DNA of 37,671 nt, taken from the NCBI GenBank assembly GCA_016202485.1, contig JACQOP010000039.1, positions 1-37,671 of the forward strand, in the 5' to 3' direction. The notes beneath the pieces were generated by a model, which saw only the letters and a program-made list of their open reading frames with translations, searched no databases and was not told the DNA's origin. This document shows positions 7,368 to 15,571 of the stretch, in pieces. Positions within the stretch are counted from its first letter, which is position 1, and every line of letters starts with the position of its first letter. This DNA is from Chloroflexota bacterium. GTDB lineage: Bacteria > Chloroflexota > Dehalococcoidia > Lucifugimonadales > JACPCL1. A program made the translations under genes and the position numbers.

Positions 7368-8396
7368 ATGCTCATCCTTGGCATTGAAACCTCATGTGAT
7401 GAGACTGCCGCCGCACTGGTGCAGGACGGCCTCCGCCTGCGCTCAAACATCATCGCCTCCCAGGTGGAGCTACACGCCCATTATGGCGGTGTGGTGCCGG
7501 AAGTGGCGTCGCGCCAGCACATGCTCCAGATGGTGCCCGTGGTGGAGCGCGCCTTGCACCAGGCCGGCGCTTCCTGGGACAACGTAGACGCCATAGCCGT
7601 TACCTACGGCCCCGGCCTGGCAGGCTCCCTGATGGTAGGCGTGAATATGGCCAAGGCCATCGCCTACGCCCGGCGGCTGCCCCTCTACGGCATCAACCAC
7701 CTGGAAGGCCACGTGTATGCCGCCTGGCTGGAGGGCCACCGGCCCGACCTCTCCCCTGGGTTTCCCCTTGTATGCCTTGTGGCCTCAGGCGGCCACACGG
7801 ACCTGTTGCTCATGGAGGACCACGGCCACTACCAGCTTCTGGGCATGACAAGGGACGACGCCGCCGGCGAGTCCTTTGACAAGGCGGCCCGCCTCCTGGG
7901 CCTCGGCTTCCCCGGGGGCCCCGCCATCCAGCGCGCCTCCCAGTCCATCCCACTCCACACCGTGCGCCAGCAACTGCCCCGGGCCTGGATGCGGGGCACC
8001 CTGGACTTCAGCTTCAGCGGCCTCAAAACGGCGGTGCTCCACAAGGCGCAAGAGCAGGGGCTTGAAGGCGGCGCCAGCGCCGGACGCCAGCAGGAAGTAG
8101 CAGAGCTGGCTTCCGCCTTCCAGGAGTCGGTGGTAGAGGTGCTGACCGTCAAGACCCTGGAGGCGGCGGCCCAGACTGGAGCCAAAGGCATTATCCTGGG
8201 CGGTGGCGTCACCGCCAATGCCCGCCTCCGGGAGCGCCTGCACGCCCAGGCCGGCGGCTTGCCGGTGTTCATCCCTTCGCCCGGCCTGTGCGTGGACAAC
8301 GCCGCCATGATCGCCGCCTGCGCCTACTACCACGCCGGCCGCCGCCAGCCCGATGGCTACGACCTGGATGTAGTACCCTCCCTGAAGCTGGGGTAA
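7368..8396 (+). CDS. tsaD: tRNA N6-threonylcarbamoyladenosine synthase subunit TsaD
   Basis: This 342-residue ASKHA-fold protein transfers threonylcarbamoyl from TC-AMP to A37 of ANN-decoding tRNAs, together with TsaB and TsaE (not in the window). The start LGIETSCDETAAALV is diagnostic. HAHYGGVVPEVASRQH follows, the metal ligands are His111 and His115 in NHLEGHVYAAW, and the C-terminal CVDNAAMIA supplies the metal-binding Asp. SFSGLKTAV and ILGGGVTANARLR are also conserved. ATAGGAG lies five bases before the ATG. Its stop directly abuts the stop of tenA on the other strand with no base between them. MtaB, encoded at 13938, modifies the same nucleoside further. Confidence 0.97.
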   Translation: MLILGIETSCDETAAALVQDGLRLRSNIIASQVELHAHYGGVVPEVASRQHMLQMVPVVERALHQAGASWDNVDAIAVTYGPGLAGSLMVGVNMAKAIAYARRLPLYGINHLEGHVYAAWLEGHRPDLSPGFPLVCLVASGGHTDLLLMEDHGHYQLLGMTRDDAAGESFDKAARLLGLGFPGGPAIQRASQSIPLHTVRQQLPRAWMRGTLDFSFSGLKTAVLHKAQEQGLEGGASAGRQQEVAELASAFQESVVEVLTVKTLEAAAQTGAKGIILGGGVTANARLRERLHAQAGGLPVFIPSPGLCVDNAAMIAACAYYHAGRRQPDGYDLDVVPSLKLG

Positions 8397-9050
8397 TTAC
8401 GGCCACGCCTCCCCTTTGTAGGCCATCTCCCAGAACAGATACTCGTACCGAAGGGCGGCGCGGAAGACCTGGCGGGCGCTGGCCTGACCCACTGGCGGAA
8501 TGCCGTCAACAATGGCCTTCATCGCCGCCACAAAGTCCCCCAGGGCCTGGTCGGCGTGGATGTCTATCCACTCCTGGTACATGCGGCGCCGTGGCCGTGC
8601 CCCTGTCTTGGTCAGGCGCGTCGCCCAGTCGTAGTACGTCCACTCCGTCACCAGCAGCCCCGTAGCGATGTCCTGGAAGCTCCCGTCGTAAGCGGTGGCC
8701 ACCAGGAAGTTAGCCATGTTTTGCCCCGTGGGCAGCGGCTCGGCGGAGTGGTAGGTCTCCGGCGGGACCCCTAGCTCCTGGAAGGCCCGGAAGAACAACT
8801 CCTTCTCAGCATTGAGGATGGTGTGCAGGAATGGCGAAAAGGGTTGGGCCGCTTCCAATGTGGGAGCCTTGCTCACCGCTTGGCCCAGCACCTTGGCCAG
8901 CGCCCCCAGGAACAGGTAGTCCTGGAGGAAGTATCGCTGGAACTTCTCCAGGGGCAAAGAGCCGTCGCCCATCTCCCGCACGAACGGGTGGGTTACCATG
9001 CGTTCCCACAGGTCGTGGTTAGCCTGCCGGAGGTCGTCTGAAAAGGGCAT
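8397..9050 (-). CDS. tenA: TenA-family thiamine-precursor salvage hydrolase (Cys-less type)
   Basis: A 217-residue helical protein of the TenA family that hydrolyses aminopyrimidine degradation products of thiamine to HMP. Asp44 (FLQDYLFL), the LLVTEWTYYDWA helix, the W-x-D-x-HADQALGDFV segment and Glu/Trp near the C-terminus (RYEYLFWEMAY) fit the family. Where classical TenA has LLPCYW with catalytic Cys135, this protein has LLVTEW (Thr135-Glu136). It therefore belongs to the cysteine-less group, often called TenA_E, thought to act on amino-HMP. It is the last gene of the thiZ-thiX-thiY-tenA operon under a TPP riboswitch, which supports a salvage role. Confidence 0.9.
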   Translation of the reverse strand: MPFSDDLRQANHDLWERMVTHPFVREMGDGSLPLEKFQRYFLQDYLFLGALAKVLGQAVSKAPTLEAAQPFSPFLHTILNAEKELFFRAFQELGVPPETYHSAEPLPTGQNMANFLVATAYDGSFQDIATGLLVTEWTYYDWATRLTKTGARPRRRMYQEWIDIHADQALGDFVAAMKAIVDGIPPVGQASARQVFRAALRYEYLFWEMAYKGEAWP

Positions 9051-9079
9051 CAGGTGCTCCAGATACTCAGCATTGGCGG

Positions 9080-9107
9080 GTAGGGGCGCAGCATCCCGCG
9101 CCCCTAC
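9080..9107. repeat. GTAGGGGCGC palindrome between thiY and tenA
   Basis: A perfect 10-bp inverted repeat (GTAGGGGCGC at 9080-9089, GCGCCCCTAC at 9098-9107) with an eight-base loop, AGCATCCC. No U-run follows on either strand, so it is not a classical terminator. A related hairpin with AGGGGCGTC/GACGCCCCT arms occurs at 35889-35916, which suggests a dispersed palindrome family. Its position inside the thiamine operon could stabilise or attenuate the mRNA before tenA. Confidence 0.7.
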
Positions 9108-9119
9108 GTCTGAGGGGTG

Positions 9120-10133
9120 CTACATCGCCTCTTCTATAAAGCGATTGGTGAAGGCCGCTTTGCCGTCCACGGCCCGATCCACCAGGCCGTGCTCCAGCAT
9201 CCACTCGGCGAAGGCTACCCATTTCCCTTCCGTCTGCCAGCCGAAGGGGCTGTTCCCTTCAATCCACAAGGGGGCCAGCAGTTCCACACCGGGCCGCTCA
9301 ATGGCCTCGTCAATCTCTGGGGCCGCCTGTTTCAGCAAATCAATGGCCTTCTGGGGGTCCGCCACCGCCTCCTGATAGCCCTTCATGACGGCGCGGACAA
9401 ACCGCTGGACCAAATCGGATTGCTGCTCAGTCTTTGCCCTGCTGGTGACTACCACAATCTCGTAAAAGTCAGGGATACCCCAGTCCTCAAAGCGCAGGAC
9501 ATTCACCGGGAAGCCCTGGTTTTGAGCGGAGATAGACTCGTGTACCCAGTATGCCCCCGCAATGGCGTCTACCTGGCCGCTGATGAGGGCGGGCACCAGG
9601 TCAAAGCCTACGTTTACAAGGGTCACATCACTGAGGGACAGGCCCTCCTGCTTGAGCATAGTGTCCAGGAACGCCTCGTCTGTCGGCACCCCTGGAACGC
9701 CAATCTTCTTACCTTTCAGGTGGCTTGGCCGCTCTATGCCCGAGGACTCCAGGGCCATCACGGAGTTCAACGGGTGTTGCACCAGGGCAGCCACGGACAC
9801 CACGGGCACCCCTTGGGCCGCGGCAAACAGCACCTCGTTCTGGTAGCTTAGCCCAAAATCGTCCTGTCCTGCCCCCACCGTGGCAAGCACCGTGGAGGGG
9901 TCGTCAGGGGTGTAAATGGTGACGTCCAGCCCTTCCGCAGCAAAGTACCCCTTCTCTTTGGCAATGAAAAGGCCGCTGTGGTTGGACCAGGGGAACCAGT
10001 CCAGAGCGATGCGCACCTTTACCGTAGTGGCTGCCGTGGTGGAAGTTGGCGTAGCCGTGGTTTGAGCGCCGCCGCAGGCGGCTGCCAGCAGCGCCAGCAC
10101 TAGGGGAAATACCATGAACACCCTGGGGTTCAT
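9120..10133 (-). CDS. thiY: Pyrimidine thiamine-precursor-binding lipoprotein (ThiY/NMT1-like)
   Basis: A 337-residue substrate-binding lipoprotein of an ABC importer. A hydrophobic signal (VFMVFPLVLALLAAAC) ends at lipid-anchor Cys20, followed by a Thr-rich linker. The NMT1/THI5-like domain opens with IALDWFPWSNHSGLFIAKEKGYF, the hallmark of proteins binding formylamino-HMP or HMP. The frame stays open for over 700 bases upstream, but AAGGAGG five bases before the ATG at 10133 and the signal peptide fix the start; the upstream part overlaps thiX in another frame. The TPP riboswitch and tenA downstream support thiamine-precursor import. Confidence 0.92.
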   Translation of the reverse strand: MNPRVFMVFPLVLALLAAACGGAQTTATPTSTTAATTVKVRIALDWFPWSNHSGLFIAKEKGYFAAEGLDVTIYTPDDPSTVLATVGAGQDDFGLSYQNEVLFAAAQGVPVVSVAALVQHPLNSVMALESSGIERPSHLKGKKIGVPGVPTDEAFLDTMLKQEGLSLSDVTLVNVGFDLVPALISGQVDAIAGAYWVHESISAQNQGFPVNVLRFEDWGIPDFYEIVVVTSRAKTEQQSDLVQRFVRAVMKGYQEAVADPQKAIDLLKQAAPEIDEAIERPGVELLAPLWIEGNSPFGWQTEGKWVAFAEWMLEHGLVDRAVDGKAAFTNRFIEEAM

Positions 10134-10138
10134 ACAAG

Positions 10139-10145
10139 CCTCCTT
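10139..10145 (-). promoter_or_regulatory. Shine-Dalgarno AAGGAGG that fixes the thiY start
   Basis: A consensus AAGGAGG (minus strand) sits five bases upstream of the ATG at 10133. It separates the real lipoprotein start from the long open extension in the same frame that runs antisense-free over thiX. Confidence 0.85.
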
Positions 10146-10180
10146 ACGTTTCTTCCTCAATAGGTTGTTCCACTGCAACT

Positions 10181-11047
10181 TCATAGTCCTGCCTCCTCCT
10201 CTCTGGACTGGCGCGCCCGGTAGTGCCAGGGCAGGGCTACGCGCTCTAGCAATACCACTGTGAGGAACAGCAGGATGCCCATGAGGGCCAGCAGAAACAC
10301 CGCCCCAAAGGAGCGCACCGTCAGGAACAGGGGTACCGACACCCGCGTCAGGTAGCCCAGGCCGGCGCTGGAGCCCACCCACTCCCCTACCACCGCACCG
10401 ATGACGCTGAAAGTCACTGCGACCTTTGTCCCAGAGAAGAGGAAGGGCATGGCGCTGGGGACCTGGACCTTGCGGAAAATCTGCCAGCGACTTGCCCCCA
10501 GGGTGCGCATCATGTTCACCATATCCAAGTCTACGGAGCGCAGCCCGTCCATGACATTGACCACGATGGGAAAAAAGGTAATGAGGACCACCACGACAAC
10601 CTTTGGGGCCAGCCCGTAGCCAATCCATACCAAAAGGAGGGGCGAGATCACGATGACTGGGATGGTCTGGGAGGCGATCACCAGAGGATAGACCGTGCGT
10701 TGGAAGCCCCGGAAGAAGGCCATGAGCGTAGCAAGAAATACCCCCAACAGAAAAGCCACCCCAAAGCCGATCAGGGCCTCTCCCAGGGTAACCCAGGCAT
10801 GACGCAGGAACAGAGCACGGCTGGCCACCAGTTCCTTGGCCACAGCATAGGGGGCAGGCAGCTTCCACGCAGGTATCTCAAAGAGGAGGACCGCTCCCTG
10901 CCAGAGGCCGAGGAGGAGGGCCAGGGCTGCCACCGGCCTGGCCCACGCCAGCACAAGGCGCTGCACCCTCGTCGCGTCAGAACGGTCTTTGCGGGCGGCT
11001 CGGCCTTTCTCCATAGGTGGCGTCACGGCTTCCGGCGCTACCTCCAT
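10181..11047 (-). CDS. thiX: ABC transporter permease for thiamine precursor (ThiX-like)
   Basis: This 288-residue inner-membrane permease has about six hydrophobic segments, the first at residues 38-58. The ATPase-docking EAA loop reads MMRTLGASRWQIFRKVQVPSAMPFLFSGTKVA (about residues 185-216), the BPD_transp_1 signature. A charged N-terminal 30 residues precede TM1. It overlaps the end of the ATPase gene by ten bases and is followed by thiY, so the three form a complete importer. By family alone it resembles SsuC/TauC/ThiX permeases; the TPP riboswitch and the THI5-like binding protein choose thiamine precursor as substrate. Confidence 0.9.
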   Translation of the reverse strand: MEVAPEAVTPPMEKGRAARKDRSDATRVQRLVLAWARPVAALALLLGLWQGAVLLFEIPAWKLPAPYAVAKELVASRALFLRHAWVTLGEALIGFGVAFLLGVFLATLMAFFRGFQRTVYPLVIASQTIPVIVISPLLLVWIGYGLAPKVVVVVLITFFPIVVNVMDGLRSVDLDMVNMMRTLGASRWQIFRKVQVPSAMPFLFSGTKVAVTFSVIGAVVGEWVGSSAGLGYLTRVSVPLFLTVRSFGAVFLLALMGILLFLTVVLLERVALPWHYRARQSREEEAGL

Positions 11048-11853
11048 GGCTCCTCCTGAACCCCGGTGCTCTCCTTCCCCAGGGCTGCAAGGAGCTGGGC
11101 CTTGTAGGTGATGAAGGGTTCCTGCGTCACCACCAGATGGGTACGGGGGCGTGGTAAGTCCACAGCCAGCATCAGCCTCACCCGCCCAGGTCGGGCGCTG
11201 AACAGGTATACCCTATCCGAGAGGAACAGGGCCTCCTCCACGTCGTGGGTTACCAGCACAATCGTCTTGCGGAAAGCTGACCACAGCTCCAGAAGCCACT
11301 CCTGCATCTGGGCCCGGGTCAGCGCATCCAGGGCGCCGAAGGGTTCGTCCAAAAGCAGCACATCCTTTCCGGTGAGCACAGCCCGCAGGAATGCAGCACG
11401 CTGCCGCATACCGCCGGAAAGGGCGTAGGGGTACTCTCGCTCAAACCCCTTCAGGCCAAAACGCTCCATCAACTCCAGTGCCCGGGAACGGGCTTTGACC
11501 TTGGCTATCCCCTGCACCTCCAGGCCCAGCAGCGTGTTATCCAGGACGGTGCGCCAGGGCAGGAGCAGGTCCTTCTGGTGCATATAGCCTACCTGGCCCA
11601 GGGGCCTGCGGGCCTCCACACCGTTGAGCCAGAGAGTACCCCCACTCGGCTCTTCCAGACCCGCAATGATGTTGAGCAGTGTACTTTTACCACAGCCGCT
11701 GGGGCCAATGACGCTGACAACCTCCCCTTCCTGGGCATAGAAGTCCACGCTCTCCAGCACGGGAAGGGTGCGTCCCTTGTAGACAAACTCCTTGCTGATA
11801 CCATGCAAGGCTATCTTGGCCGAGGCTATTCTATCGTCCGTTGCGGTAGTCAT
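11038..11853 (-). CDS. thiZ: ABC transporter ATPase for thiamine precursor (ThiZ-like)
   Basis: This 271-residue ABC ATPase shows Walker A GPSGCGKST (residues 50-58), a Q-loop in YMHQKDLLLPW, signature LSGGMRQR, Walker B VLLLDEPFGALD and switch His in LVTHDVEEA. It energises the ThiXY importer. It is the first gene after the TPP riboswitch. The ATG at 11853 is preferred; an in-frame TTG at 11868 is the alternative. Neither has a Shine-Dalgarno, because the terminator U-tract (UUUGUUG) and a pyrimidine-rich UCCUGUCCU run straight into the start codon. That is unusual beside the strong sites of neighbouring genes. The 3' end overlaps thiX by ten bases. Confidence 0.9.
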   Translation of the reverse strand: MTTATDDRIASAKIALHGISKEFVYKGRTLPVLESVDFYAQEGEVVSVIGPSGCGKSTLLNIIAGLEEPSGGTLWLNGVEARRPLGQVGYMHQKDLLLPWRTVLDNTLLGLEVQGIAKVKARSRALELMERFGLKGFEREYPYALSGGMRQRAAFLRAVLTGKDVLLLDEPFGALDALTRAQMQEWLLELWSAFRKTIVLVTHDVEEALFLSDRVYLFSARPGRVRLMLAVDLPRPRTHLVVTQEPFITYKAQLLAALGKESTGVQEEPWR

Positions 11854-11869
11854 AGGACAGGACAACAAA

Positions 11870-11900
11870 TTGGGCCGCCAAGCGGGGACTGGCGGCCCAA
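11870..11900 (-). terminator. Riboswitch expression-platform terminator upstream of thiZ
   Basis: A perfect 11-bp GC-rich inverted repeat (TTGGGCCGCCA at 11870-11880, TGGCGGCCCAA at 11890-11900) with a nine-base loop. On the minus strand it is followed at once by UUUGUUG. It lies between the TPP aptamer and the first gene, so TPP binding should favour this terminator and switch the operon off. Confidence 0.85.
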
Positions 11901-11917
11901 AAATATCATCGCCAAGA

Positions 11918-12017
11918 CCATATCCCTACGCTGGCATTACCCAGATCAGGTTCTAAGAAGGGTCGCCCCGATAGGTCGGGGCCTCTCAGCCTGGCTCTTA
12001 CCAAGCTCCCCTCCGGT
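11918..12017 (-). promoter_or_regulatory. TPP riboswitch (THI element)
   Basis: Read on the minus strand, the conserved blocks of the TPP aptamer appear in order: GGGGAGC near 12005-12012, GGCTGAGAGG, a GC hairpin (CCCCGACCTATCGGGG), ACCCTT, then GAACCTGATCTGGGTAATGCC and AGCGTAGGGA. These are the pyrimidine- and pyrophosphate-binding arms. The aptamer is followed by a perfect terminator hairpin and the thiZXY-tenA operon. This fixes thiamine pyrophosphate as the regulator and supports the precursor-transport assignment. Confidence 0.97.
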
Positions 12018-12110
12018 CACATATTCAACTCTAAGAGCGTATTCTAGAGACACAGGAGGCAGACGTCAATGGCTCCCTTGCCACTCCCCTTGCTTCCTCA
12101 TGACGGAGCG

Positions 12111-13820
12111 CTACTTGCCATCCAAGTTGTAGGCATTGGCCATGTACTGGCGCACCATCCGGTGGGTATTGAAGAAAGAGCCGTTGAGGGCAATGGCCGA
12201 ACGCATCACCCCGGCGTAGCCCATAGGACGGGTGTAGTACAGGGGCAAGACCACGTACTCCAGCTTGTCATACAGTGAACGGGCCTCGGCCTCGGCTGGA
12301 GCAGGAATGCTGCTCTCATCGCCTATGGCCCAACCCGTGACGCCTTCCACCCAGCCTTCCACCCACCAGCCATCCAGAATGCTGAGGCTGGGGACGCCAT
12401 TCAGGGCGGCTTTCATCCCACTGGTGCCAGAGGCCTCCAGCGGTCTCTGGGGGTTATTCAGCCACAGGTCCACCCCGCTGGTCAGGAACTGGCCCAGGCC
12501 TACATCGTACTCCTCCAGGAAAACTACCTTCACAGCGTCCCCAAGGCTGCGGGAGGCGTCTATGATGCGCTTGATCATGGCCTTCCCACCTTCATCCCTG
12601 GGATGGGCCTTGCCGCCGTATACCAGTTGCACCGGCCCCACGCGGTCAACGATGCGTCGCAGCCGGTCCTCATCGCTGAAGAAGAGATCATGACGTTTGT
12701 AAGGCGTGGCCCGCCGGGCAAAGCCAATAGTAAAGGCGTTGGGGTCCAGCCGCACCTCGGTGCGGCGCTCCACTTCAGCCAAGAGCGCCTTCTTGGTCTT
12801 CCCATGGGTACTCCATATCTCGTCCAGGGAAATACCCGCCGCGTAGCGTAGGTAGTGGTTATCGTATCTCCACTCTGGGATGTGACGGTCGTACAACTCC
12901 TGGTAGGGGCGAGAGGTCCAGGTGGAGGCGTGGACCCCGTTGGTAATAGCGCTGACGGTAGAGCCAGGGTACATGGCCTGGGCCGTCTCCCGGTGGCGCA
13001 TGGCCACGCCGTTCACAAAGCGAGAGAAGAACAGGGCCAGGTAGGTCATATCCAGGGAGTTCTGGGACAAGGCGTCTACGCGGGCCAGGGGTTCCACCGC
13101 CTCCGGGCCCAGGACCTCGGTCACCAGGCCCAGGGGAAATCGGTCATGGCCGGCTGCCACAGGGGTGTGGGTAGTAAAGACACACCGCTTCCGTACCGCC
13201 CCTATCTCCGCTTCACTGATGTCTGCCAGTCCCTGCCCTTCCAATTCTTCCCCCAGCAAGGCCAGGGTGAGCAAGGCAGAGTGCCCCTCATTCATATGAT
13301 AGGTCTGGATGTTATGGTATCCCAGGGCACGGAGGATGGCCACGCCCCCCATTCCCAGAACCACTTCCTGGCATAGACGGTACCGGCTGTCTCCTCCATA
13401 CAGGTAGTCGGTCAACCCCTGGTCCCAGGTCGTGTTCTCAGCAAGAGCAGTATCCAGGTAATAGACCTCCACCTCCTTACCAGTGACGCCCCGGACGGTC
13501 CGATGCCAGGGGCGTATCAACACATGGCGGCCTTCAATGGCAACGGAGACGCGTGGGGGCAGCGGCTCCAAGAATTCCTCCGGCGACCAGATTGCCGGGC
13601 TATCCGACTGGTGGCCGTCGGCGTCTATATGCTGTCGGAAATACCCTTTGCGGTGGAGGAGTGTGACGGCTGCCATAGGGACGCCCATGTCGGCGGCAGC
13701 CCTCAACGTATCGCCGGCAAGGATACCCAGGCCTCCACTATAGGTGGGCATGGCCGGGAGCAGGCCAATCTCCATGGAGAAATAGGCAATGGTAGTATTG
13801 TTAAGAGCAGGTTGGGTCAC
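12111..13820 (-). CDS. glgP: Alpha-glucan (glycogen) phosphorylase, short GT35 type
   Basis: This 569-residue enzyme releases glucose-1-phosphate from alpha-1,4-glucans. The N-terminus IAYFSMEIGL...YSGGLGILAGD, YHMNEGHSAL, the ITNGVHASTW loop, ARRATPYKR and the PLP-binding Lys470 in EASGTSGMKAALNG are those of the shorter phosphorylase form, which lacks the N-terminal regulatory part of E. coli MalP or GlgP (about 800 residues). The start is a GTG at 13820 with only a weak GGTGAT upstream. A TATAAT that reads symmetrically (ATTATAAT, 13900-13907) lies in the 117-base gap to the divergent mtaB. No other glycogen gene is in the window. Confidence 0.95.
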   Translation of the reverse strand: MTQPALNNTTIAYFSMEIGLLPAMPTYSGGLGILAGDTLRAAADMGVPMAAVTLLHRKGYFRQHIDADGHQSDSPAIWSPEEFLEPLPPRVSVAIEGRHVLIRPWHRTVRGVTGKEVEVYYLDTALAENTTWDQGLTDYLYGGDSRYRLCQEVVLGMGGVAILRALGYHNIQTYHMNEGHSALLTLALLGEELEGQGLADISEAEIGAVRKRCVFTTHTPVAAGHDRFPLGLVTEVLGPEAVEPLARVDALSQNSLDMTYLALFFSRFVNGVAMRHRETAQAMYPGSTVSAITNGVHASTWTSRPYQELYDRHIPEWRYDNHYLRYAAGISLDEIWSTHGKTKKALLAEVERRTEVRLDPNAFTIGFARRATPYKRHDLFFSDEDRLRRIVDRVGPVQLVYGGKAHPRDEGGKAMIKRIIDASRSLGDAVKVVFLEEYDVGLGQFLTSGVDLWLNNPQRPLEASGTSGMKAALNGVPSLSILDGWWVEGWVEGVTGWAIGDESSIPAPAEAEARSLYDKLEYVVLPLYYTRPMGYAGVMRSAIALNGSFFNTHRMVRQYMANAYNLDGK

Positions 13821-13937
13821 AGATCACCAGAGACGCAGCAATTGAAGCAAGTCCTTTCCCAGCACATGGGACATTCATAAGCCCCTTTCAAGACTGCCCA
13901 TTATAATAGCATAGGGAATACTGCAAGGCCTTTGTCT

Positions 13938-15239
13938 ATGAGCGAATCTCGCCGTCCTACCGTTTATATCCAGACCCACGGCTGCAAACTAAACCAGGCG
14001 GACACCCAGGCCCTGGCAAGCCAGTTCCTGGAGGCAGGGTACACCCTCGCCAGCAAGCCAGAGGGGGCCGACGTCTCGGTGGTGAATACCTGCACCGTCA
14101 CCCACGTGGCCGATTCCAAGGCGCGCCAGGCGTTGCGGGCCGCCCGCCGGGCCAGTCCCGGCGCCCTGGTCGTAGCCACGGGCTGCTATGCCCAGCGCGC
14201 GCCTGACCAGCTTGCCCGCCTGCAAGCAGTAGACCTGGTGGTAGGCAATGCGGGGAAGGAAGAGCTTGTAGCTCAGGTGGGCAGGGCCCTAGGTGTTGAG
14301 GCTCCTGCTGCTGCCGTCATAGAAACTGGAACGGAAAAAGCGGCAGGCTTGCGTACGCGAACCATGGTAAAGATCCAGGAAGGATGCAACCAGGTATGCG
14401 CCTACTGCATTGTGCCAAAGGTCCGTGGAAGGGAGCGCAGCATCCCCCCCGACCTGCTGGTGGAGCAAGTACAGCGCCGAGTATCCGAGGGATACCGTGA
14501 AGTGGTGCTCACTGGCTCCCAGTTAGGTACCTACGGTTTTGAGCTAAATAAGGCATCGCTGGGGCAGCTCATCACCTGCATCCTCCTAGAGACGGAAGTG
14601 GTACGCCTGCGGGTCTCCTCCCTGCAGGCCCATGAAGTCACCCCCGATCTGCTAGAGCTGTGGACTGACCCAAGGCTATGCCCCCATTTCCACCTGCCGT
14701 TGCAGAGCGGCTCGGCAGCAGTGCTGGCGCGGATGCGCCGCCGCTACACGCCACCCCAGTATGAAGCGGCAGTTGCCCTGGTCCGGAACAAGGCGCCTGC
14801 CGCCGCAGTGACGACGGACGTGATTGTGGGTTTCCCAGGGGAAACAGAAGAGCAGTTTGAGGAGACGTACCAGATCTGCCGACGGCTAGCCTTTGCAGGG
14901 CTGCATGTGTTCCCCTATTCCCCCCGCCCGGGGACCAGCGCCGCCCACTTCCCACAACAGGTGCCGGATGAGGAAAAGGGTGAACAGATGAGCCGGCTGC
15001 TGGCCCTGGGGAAGGAACTTGCAGCCCGCTTCCGGGATGGGGTGCTGGGGACCATTCGGCCCGTGCTATGGGAGAGCAGCCGCCACGCAGGGGAAACCCC
15101 AATGTGGTCCGGCCTCACAGACAACTATGTCAGGGTCGCCGCTTTCTCCCACCGAAGGCTGCACAACCAACTCACACCCTTCCGCTTGGAACGCCGGGTG
15201 GGGGAAATGGTCTGGGGTAAGGTGATACAGGAAGCCTAG
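13938..15239 (+). CDS. mtaB: tRNA t6A37 methylthiotransferase MtaB
   Basis: A 433-residue radical-SAM methylthiotransferase that converts t6A37 to ms2t6A37 in tRNA. The N-terminal UPF0004 domain binds one 4Fe-4S cluster through Cys16 (THGCKLNQAD), Cys52 (NTCTVTHVAD) and Cys83 (TGCYAQ). The radical-SAM cluster is Cys150/Cys154/Cys157 in EGCNQVCAYCIVPKVRG. The short C-terminal region would be a TRAM-like domain. THGCKLNQ and VTHVAD point to MtaB rather than MiaB. The ATG at 13938 was chosen; an in-frame TTG lies six bases upstream, with AAGG as a weak ribosome site. Its substrate nucleoside is made by TsaD, also in the window. Confidence 0.93.
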   Translation: MSESRRPTVYIQTHGCKLNQADTQALASQFLEAGYTLASKPEGADVSVVNTCTVTHVADSKARQALRAARRASPGALVVATGCYAQRAPDQLARLQAVDLVVGNAGKEELVAQVGRALGVEAPAAAVIETGTEKAAGLRTRTMVKIQEGCNQVCAYCIVPKVRGRERSIPPDLLVEQVQRRVSEGYREVVLTGSQLGTYGFELNKASLGQLITCILLETEVVRLRVSSLQAHEVTPDLLELWTDPRLCPHFHLPLQSGSAAVLARMRRRYTPPQYEAAVALVRNKAPAAAVTTDVIVGFPGETEEQFEETYQICRRLAFAGLHVFPYSPRPGTSAAHFPQQVPDEEKGEQMSRLLALGKELAARFRDGVLGTIRPVLWESSRHAGETPMWSGLTDNYVRVAAFSHRRLHNQLTPFRLERRVGEMVWGKVIQEA

Positions 15240-15550
15240 ACCTTCGGCAGGTTCTGCGGCGTACCTTCAATAAGCAGCACACGTTCAATATGTTCGCCCT
15301 GGATGAGGTTATTGAGGGTGGCGCGCAAGGCCTGGACATGAGTGTTTTGGGCGGCGTGATCAGCGTCCTCTTGGGAGCGCCAAACCGCAATACGCCCCAA
15401 TTCCCCTGGGACCGACTCTGGTTTGTACTGAAAGCCCAGGATGTAGCCGGGCAACCGGGCGTAGGTGGCTTCTAGGTCGTCCAAGGCCTTCTCAACTCGC
15501 TGGGTCATGCCGGCTTGGGGATGCACAATAGTCTGCCGCGCAATGGGCAT
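15236..15550 (-). CDS. ABM-type dimeric alpha/beta-barrel protein
   Basis: A protein of about 104 residues with the pattern of antibiotic-biosynthesis-monooxygenase (ABM) or EthD-like ferredoxin folds: an early HPQAGMTQRVEKALDDLEATYARLPGYILGFQY and a central IAVWRSQEDADHAAQNTHVQALRATLNNL. Such proteins are small dimers, sometimes heme- or quinol-acting, often of unknown role. The ATG at 15550 has AGGGG eight bases upstream; an in-frame TTG at 15568 is less likely. Its stop overlaps the convergent mtaB stop by sharing a CTAG. A 21-base gap separates it from the upstream metallohydrolase gene, so they are probably one transcript. Confidence 0.65.
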   Translation of the reverse strand: MPIARQTIVHPQAGMTQRVEKALDDLEATYARLPGYILGFQYKPESVPGELGRIAVWRSQEDADHAAQNTHVQALRATLNNLIQGEHIERVLLIEGTPQNLPKV

Positions 15551-15571
15551 GGTCTTTCCCCTTTTCAAATG

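Noticed and set aside
10134-10868. In-frame N-terminal extension of the thiY frame (about 245 residues)
   Set aside because: It overlaps thiX in another phase, is Gly/Pro/Arg-rich with no family features, and the AAGGAGG at 10139-10145 plus the lipoprotein signal fix the start at 10133.
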